Assembly (NCBI GenBank): GCA_023430685.1
Contig: JAEYZH010000106.1
Coordinates: 1-29,113, forward strand
From: Pseudomonadota bacterium
GTDB taxonomy: Bacteria > Pseudomonadota > Gammaproteobacteria > Xanthomonadales > Rhodanobacteraceae
Direction of reading: 5' to 3'
Length of the DNA stretch: 29,113 bases
Positions 24,876 through 29,113 of the stretch are shown one piece after another (the first letter of the stretch is position 1; every line of letters begins with the position of its first letter). The notes beneath the pieces are model-generated. The model saw only the letters and a list, made by a program, of their open reading frames with translations, was not told the DNA's origin and searched no databases. The position numbers and the translations under genes are program-made.

Positions 24876-25128
24876 GGGCTGAGGGCTGAGGGCTGTGCAA
24901 TGAGCCCGCGCGCAACCTCGCCTTGATGCATGTCGAAGGCCGGTATTGAAGGCTTGCGCATCGGATGGAGGTTCCGCGCGGCGCTTCGACTCCGCGGCCG
25001 GCGGCCGCTGCGCTCAGCGCGAACGGAAACAGGACGAAACCGCGCGCGCCTCGCCTCGCCTCGCCCCTCGCCACTCGCCCCTCGCCCCTCGTCCTCGCCG
25101 TCAGCCCTCAGCCCTCAGCCCTCAGCCC
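24873..25128. repeat. Inverted heptamer arrays and palindrome between regulator and efflux genes
   Basis: A 381-nt gap without a gene. On the left, three units of GGGCTGA/T (24876-24896) start right at the regulator's TGA stop. On the right, four TCAGCCC units (25101-25128) are the same heptamer inverted. Five further heptamers, CTCGCCC with variants CTCGCCA and CTCGTCC, precede them (25060-25094). Between the arms lies a palindrome, GCGGCCG-G-CGGCCGC (24994-25008), inside a longer imperfect inverted repeat running from CGCTTCGACTCC to CTCAGCGCGAACGG. The arms could fold into one long stem. The stretch 25129-25256 leads to the efflux gene and has no clear promoter by eye. Confidence 0.85.
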
Positions 25129-25256
25129 TCAAACCGTCGCACGTCCCGGCGCCCGCCGCAAACGCCTCGGCGCACCGCCTGCAACCAACGTGACTCCCGG
25201 CGCATCCGTTTCCGCGGAGGGCGGCGCAGGCTGCCGTGGAACCCGGAGAAACCGCC

Positions 25257-28200
25257 ATGCGCCTGATCGATGCGTCCATCCGCAACCCGATCGCGGTCGC
25301 GGTCTGCGTGCTGCTGATCTGCCTGTTCGGCGGGATGAGCCTCGGCAAGCTGCCGCTGCAGCTGTTCCCCGACATCGACCGACCGAACATCACGATCTTC
25401 ACGGCCTGGCGCGCGGCCTCGCCCGAGGAAACCGAAGCCGAGCTGCTCGAGCCGCAGGAGCAGGTGCTCCAGGGCCTGCCCGGGGTCGAGGAACTCGAGG
25501 GCAACGCGAACGCGGGCGGCAGCTTCATCAACCTCACGTTCGCGATCGGCACCGACATGCGCACCGCGCTGGTCGACGTGATCGGACGCATGAACCGCGT
25601 GCGCTCGCAGCCGCAGGACGCCGAGCGGCCGGTGATCCAGATCGGCGGCGGAGGCGGCGACGCGAACGATTCGCTCGGCTGGTTCTTCGTGCAGCTGTTG
25701 CCGGGCACCGAGGGTTCGATCGCGGACCAGCGCGGCTTCATCGAGGACGTCGTCAAGCCGCGCATCGAGTCGGTGCCCGGCGTCGCCGCGGTGAACGTCA
25801 ACGCGGGACCACCCGACGACATCCGCATCACGGTCGACCTCGCGCGCGCGGCCGCGCTCGGCGTCGGCATTCCGGAGATCGCGCAGCGCGCCGCGCGCGC
25901 CACCGACGTATCGGCCGGCCAGATCGGGCTCGGCCGCCAGCAGTACACGCTGCGCTTCACCGGGCGCTACCAGCCGGAGGACCTCGGCGAGCTCGTGCTC
26001 GCGTGGCGCGAGGGCAGGCCGGTGCGGCTCGGTGACGTCGCGACGATCGAGAAACGCCCGCCAGAGCAGCAGTTCTTCGTTTACCAGAACGGCAATCCCG
26101 CGATCGGCCTGCAGATCCTGCGCGCGCCCGGCGCGAACGTGCTCGGCACGCTGGAACAGGTGAAGTCGGTCGTCGAGGAACTGCGCGAGGGCACGCTGAA
26201 GGCGCGCGGGCTCGCAATCGAGCAGAGCTTCGACGCCTCGCTGTTCATCCATCGCGCGGTCAACCTGCTCACCGAAAACCTGATCGTCGGCGCGCTGCTC
26301 GCGCTGGTCTGCGTCTGGTGGTTCATGCGCGACTGGCGCGCGACGCTGCTGATCGCAAGCGCGATCCCGGTATGCCTGTTCGCGACGTTCGGCGCGCTCG
26401 AACTCGGTGGGCGCAGCCTCAACGTGATCTCGCTCGCGGGCCTCGCGTTCGCGGTCGGCATGGTCGTCGAGGGCGCGATCGTCGTGTCCGGCAATATCAT
26501 CCGGCTCAAGGAAGCCGGGATGACGCCGGTCGAGGCCGCGCGCGAAGGCACGCAGCAGGTGGTGCCCGCGCTGGTCGCGTCGACGATCACGACGATCGCC
26601 GTGTTCCTGCCGGTGCTGTTCCTGCGCGACGTCGAAGGCCAGATCTTCTCCGACCTCGCGCTCACGATCTCGATCGCCGTGGCGCTCTCGATCGTGGTCG
26701 CGATCACCGTGCTGCCGGCGGCGGCGGGCGGCTGGCTCAAGGCCAAGAAGCTCAAGTCCGGCTACGGCGACGGCTGGCCCGCGCTGACCGAACGCATCCT
26801 GCGCTGGACCGACACCAGGCCCAAGCAGATCGGCTGGGTGTTCGCGTTGCTGGTGCTGCCGCTCGCCGCGAGCTGGTACTTCCTGCCCAAGCTCGACTAC
26901 CTGCCGCCGGTCAAGCGCGCCGCGATCGACGCGTTCTTCAGCTTCCCGCCCGGCATGAGTCCGGAAGTCGTGAATCGCGAGATCGGCGGCACGCTGATCG
27001 AGCGCCTGCAGCCGTACATGAAGGGCGAGAAGCAGCCGCAACTCAAGAACTACTACGTCTGGCTGTGGCCCGGCGGCGGCACGATCGGCGCGCGCGTAGT
27101 CGACGAGTCGCGCATCGGCGAACTCGAAACGATCATGCGCGAGGAGATCGTCAAGGGCTTCCCCGACACGCGTGCGTTCGCCACCGAAGGCGAGCTGTTC
27201 GGCGGTGTCGGCGGCTCGGCGCGCTCGGTCGCGATCCACCTGCAGAGCGACGATGCGCAGGCGCTCACGCGCGTGGCCGAGGAAGGTCGAAAGCTGCTCG
27301 AACAGGAGTTCCCCGGCGCGAACGTGCAGGCGAATCCGAACACCGACCAGGTCGCGCTGGAGCTGCATGCGCTGCCCGACGACCGCCGCATCGCCGAGGC
27401 CGGCTGGGATCGCGCGACGGTCGGCACGATCGTCCGCGCACTCGGCGACGGCGCCTGGCTCGGCGAATACTTCGATGGCCAGAATCGCCTGCCGATCATC
27501 CTGCGCGCGGACGGACGCGAAACCGCCGAAGCGCTGGCGGAGGCCCCGCTGGTCACGCCGACCGGCGAAGTCGTCCCGCTCGGCGAAGTGATCCGGCTCG
27601 AGATGAAGCAGGGCCCGGGCCAGATCCGCCGCCTCGATCACCGACGCACGGTCACGTTGACGATGGACCCGCCGCAGACGCTCTCGCTCGAGGATGCGCT
27701 CGCGACGATCGAGCAGAAGATCGTGCCCGCGCTCCAGGCGAAGCTGCCGGCCGACGCGAACATCCGCCTCGCCGGCGCCGCGGACCGGCTCGAGGCGACG
27801 GTCGCGACGATGGGCAAGAACTTCGTGCTCGCGCTGCTCGTGCTGTTCCTGCTGATGGCCGCGATGTTCCGCTCGCTGCGCGACGCGCTGGTCGTCGTGC
27901 TGACGGTGCCGGTCGCGCTGGTCGGCGGCGTGCTCGGCCTGCGCGTGCTCGGCCTCGTCGCGTTCCAGCCGCTCGACATGCTCACGATGATCGGCTTCAT
28001 CATGATGGTCGGCATCATCGTCAACCACGCGATCCTGCTGGTCGACCGCACGCGCGACGCGCAGAACCACGGCCATGCGCTCGACGAATCGATCCGCCTC
28101 GCGCTGAACCAGCGCCTGCGCGCGATCCTCGCGAGCACCCTGACCGGCGCGCTCGGCGCGCTGCCGATGGCGATCAACCCGGGGCCGGGCAGCGTGATCT

Positions 28201-28361
28201 ACCGCGGCCTGGCTGCGGTGAACGTCGGCGGCGTGATCGTCGCGATGGTGTTCTCGCTGCTGCTGCTGCCGAGCCTGATGCGCCTGATGACGCGCAATCC
28301 GCCCACCTCCGCGCGAGCGCACGAGCACGCCTCGCGTGCCTCGATCGCGCATGCCGCCTGA
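25257..28361 (+). CDS. RND-family efflux permease
   Basis: A 1034-residue inner-membrane transporter of the AcrB/HAE type. It has the usual duplicated plan: transmembrane helix 1 at about 12-32, a large periplasmic loop (about 35-335), helices 2-6 (about 340-540), a second periplasmic loop (about 560-860), and helices 8-12 (about 863-1015). The helix 4 region reads FAVGMVVEGAIVV, with Glu405-Gly406 where AcrB has Asp407-Asp408. The helix 10 region has V922-N923-H924 where AcrB has the Lys940 site, so the proton relay is non-standard. ATG 25257 is chosen (GGAGA about 7 nt upstream, MRLIDASIRNPIAV start). The adaptor gene follows 21 nt downstream, the reverse of the usual adaptor-permease order. 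Substrate unknown. Confidence 0.93.
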   Translation: MRLIDASIRNPIAVAVCVLLICLFGGMSLGKLPLQLFPDIDRPNITIFTAWRAASPEETEAELLEPQEQVLQGLPGVEELEGNANAGGSFINLTFAIGTDMRTALVDVIGRMNRVRSQPQDAERPVIQIGGGGGDANDSLGWFFVQLLPGTEGSIADQRGFIEDVVKPRIESVPGVAAVNVNAGPPDDIRITVDLARAAALGVGIPEIAQRAARATDVSAGQIGLGRQQYTLRFTGRYQPEDLGELVLAWREGRPVRLGDVATIEKRPPEQQFFVYQNGNPAIGLQILRAPGANVLGTLEQVKSVVEELREGTLKARGLAIEQSFDASLFIHRAVNLLTENLIVGALLALVCVWWFMRDWRATLLIASAIPVCLFATFGALELGGRSLNVISLAGLAFAVGMVVEGAIVVSGNIIRLKEAGMTPVEAAREGTQQVVPALVASTITTIAVFLPVLFLRDVEGQIFSDLALTISIAVALSIVVAITVLPAAAGGWLKAKKLKSGYGDGWPALTERILRWTDTRPKQIGWVFALLVLPLAASWYFLPKLDYLPPVKRAAIDAFFSFPPGMSPEVVNREIGGTLIERLQPYMKGEKQPQLKNYYVWLWPGGGTIGARVVDESRIGELETIMREEIVKGFPDTRAFATEGELFGGVGGSARSVAIHLQSDDAQALTRVAEEGRKLLEQEFPGANVQANPNTDQVALELHALPDDRRIAEAGWDRATVGTIVRALGDGAWLGEYFDGQNRLPIILRADGRETAEALAEAPLVTPTGEVVPLGEVIRLEMKQGPGQIRRLDHRRTVTLTMDPPQTLSLEDALATIEQKIVPALQAKLPADANIRLAGAADRLEATVATMGKNFVLALLVLFLLMAAMFRSLRDALVVVLTVPVALVGGVLGLRVLGLVAFQPLDMLTMIGFIMMVGIIVNHAILLVDRTRDAQNHGHALDESIRLALNQRLRAILASTLTGALGALPMAINPGPGSVIYRGLAAVNVGGVIVAMVFSLLLLPSLMRLMTRNPPTSARAHEHASRASIAHAA

Positions 28362-28382
28362 TCCGTCTTACGAGGAATGCCC

Positions 28383-29113
28383 ATGTCCACGCACCGTCCG
28401 TCGTCCGGCGCCCTGCTCGTCCTTATCGCGACGCTCTCGCCCTGCGCGATCGCCCAGCAAGCCGCGCCACCACCGGCCGTCGTCGAGGTCACCGAAGTCG
28501 TCAGCGCCGAGATCGCGCCGCACCGCTGGGTGCCGGGCAGCGTCGTCAGTCGCGACGACGCGCGGCTCGCGACCAGCGCGGCCGGGCGCGTCGAGTACGT
28601 CGCCGAAGTCGGCACCGTGATCGCCGCGGGCGAACGCATCGCGAAGCTCGAGGACGAGGCGATCCGCCTGCGCCTCGAGGATGCGCAGAGCGAGGTCGCG
28701 CGCATCCGCGCGCAACGCGAACTCGCGCAGCGCCAGGCCGAGCGGCTGTCGGCACTCGCGGCGAACCATTCGGTCGCGGCCAACCAGGTCGACGAAGCAA
28801 GGGCACAGGTCGCGCAGCTCACGGCGCAACTGCGCCAGGCCGAGGTCGGCGTGCGCTCGGTCCGCTACGAACTCGAACAGACCGTCGTGCGCGCGCCGTT
28901 CCCGGGCGTTGTCAGCGAACGCATGGTGCAGCGGGGCGAGTACGTCGCGACCGGCGCGGCGATCGCGCACCTCGTCGACACCGGCCATCTCGAAGCGCGC
29001 GTGCAGGCACCCCTCGCGCTCGCCGGCGCGCTGCGTGAAGGCATGCCGCTCGAGTTGCGCGCAGGCACCACCACGCTGCGCGGCCAGGTGCGCACGATCG
29101 TGCCGGTCGGCGA
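28383..29113 (+). CDS. Efflux RND periplasmic adaptor (HlyD/MFP), 5' part
   Basis: The first 243 codons; the gene runs off the right edge. A signal peptide of about 24 residues ends AIA|QQ. A Cys lies just before this, but the preceding residues (LSP) do not make a good lipobox. Then come a strand AVVEVTEVV, a biotinyl-lipoyl-like half (TSAAGRVEYVAEVGTVIAAGERIAKLED), and an alpha-hairpin coiled coil (about 90-150, rich in A, R, E, Q: AQSEVARIRAQRELAQRQAERL). The second lipoyl half is VVRAPFPGVVSERMVQRGEYVATG, and the beta-barrel begins after that. This is the standard order for adaptors linking the RND pump to an outer-membrane channel. It lies 21 nt after the permease and is clearly co-transcribed. 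Confidence 0.93.
   Translation, partial: MSTHRPSSGALLVLIATLSPCAIAQQAAPPPAVVEVTEVVSAEIAPHRWVPGSVVSRDDARLATSAAGRVEYVAEVGTVIAAGERIAKLEDEAIRLRLEDAQSEVARIRAQRELAQRQAERLSALAANHSVAANQVDEARAQVAQLTAQLRQAEVGVRSVRYELEQTVVRAPFPGVVSERMVQRGEYVATGAAIAHLVDTGHLEARVQAPLALAGALREGMPLELRAGTTTLRGQVRTIVPVG

Noticed and set aside
24873..25128. CRISPR array
   Set aside because: The repeats are 7-bp units in direct contact or inverted pairs, with no spacers of regular length and no cas genes.
25122..28352. A very long open frame on the minus strand opposite the RND permease (and similar ones opposite pheT, thrS, uvrB and the hsd genes)
   Set aside because: High-GC coding DNA leaves antisense frames open. The products are low-complexity Arg/Ala/Asp/His-rich strings with no family features, and the sense genes are certain.

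Overview
The window looks like the chromosome of a high-GC gammaproteobacterium, most likely Xanthomonadales/Lysobacterales. This rests on the gene order thrS-infC-rpmI-rplT-pheS-pheT-ihfA-merR next to tRNA genes, on the protein sequences, and on intergenic arrays of 7-bp repeats. No species can be named from the sequence alone.

Layout: (1) 1-900 holds the 3' end of a class III aminotransferase gene and a small secreted PsiF-repeat protein. (2) 916-1866 is a proline iminopeptidase on the minus strand. (3) 2012-10146 is a minus-strand translation block, read from the right: tRNA-Val(GAC), a threonine-rich leader peptide with an attenuator-like terminator, thrS, infC (starting at an AUC codon), rpmI, rplT, a terminator/attenuator, pheS, a spacer of inverted heptamer arrays, pheT, ihfA, a MerR-type regulator, a hairpin terminator and tRNA-Pro(GGG). 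(4) 10353-12365 is uvrB on the minus strand, divergent from a lone type IV pilin-like GspH/FimT gene. (5) 13125-13201 is tRNA-Asn(GTT) with its own terminator.

(6) 13403-22742 is an accessory island next to tRNA-Asn: a tight minus-strand operon hsdR-hsdM-hsdS (a complete type I restriction-modification system of EcoAI/EcoEI-like build), followed without a break by two further genes. These encode a 546-residue protein I do not recognise and an 852-residue protein with two phospholipase-D-like half-motifs. The packing suggests one five-gene defence operon and is the best candidate for an undescribed system. (7) 22993-24875 is a LytS/LytTR-type sensor kinase and response regulator pair. (8) 24876-25256 is a repeat-rich spacer with inverted heptamer arrays and a palindromic element. 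(9) 25257 to the right edge is an RND efflux permease followed by the start of its periplasmic adaptor gene.

The translation genes appear to be controlled by RNA devices visible in the sequence: a Thr-codon leader with three mutually exclusive pairings before thrS, a non-canonical start for IF-3, a structured gap before rpmI (a possible L20 operator), and a terminator that must be read through or bypassed before pheS. The two hairpins that end the tRNA-Val transcript and the pheT-ihfA-merR transcript are copies of one element with a compensated base-pair change.
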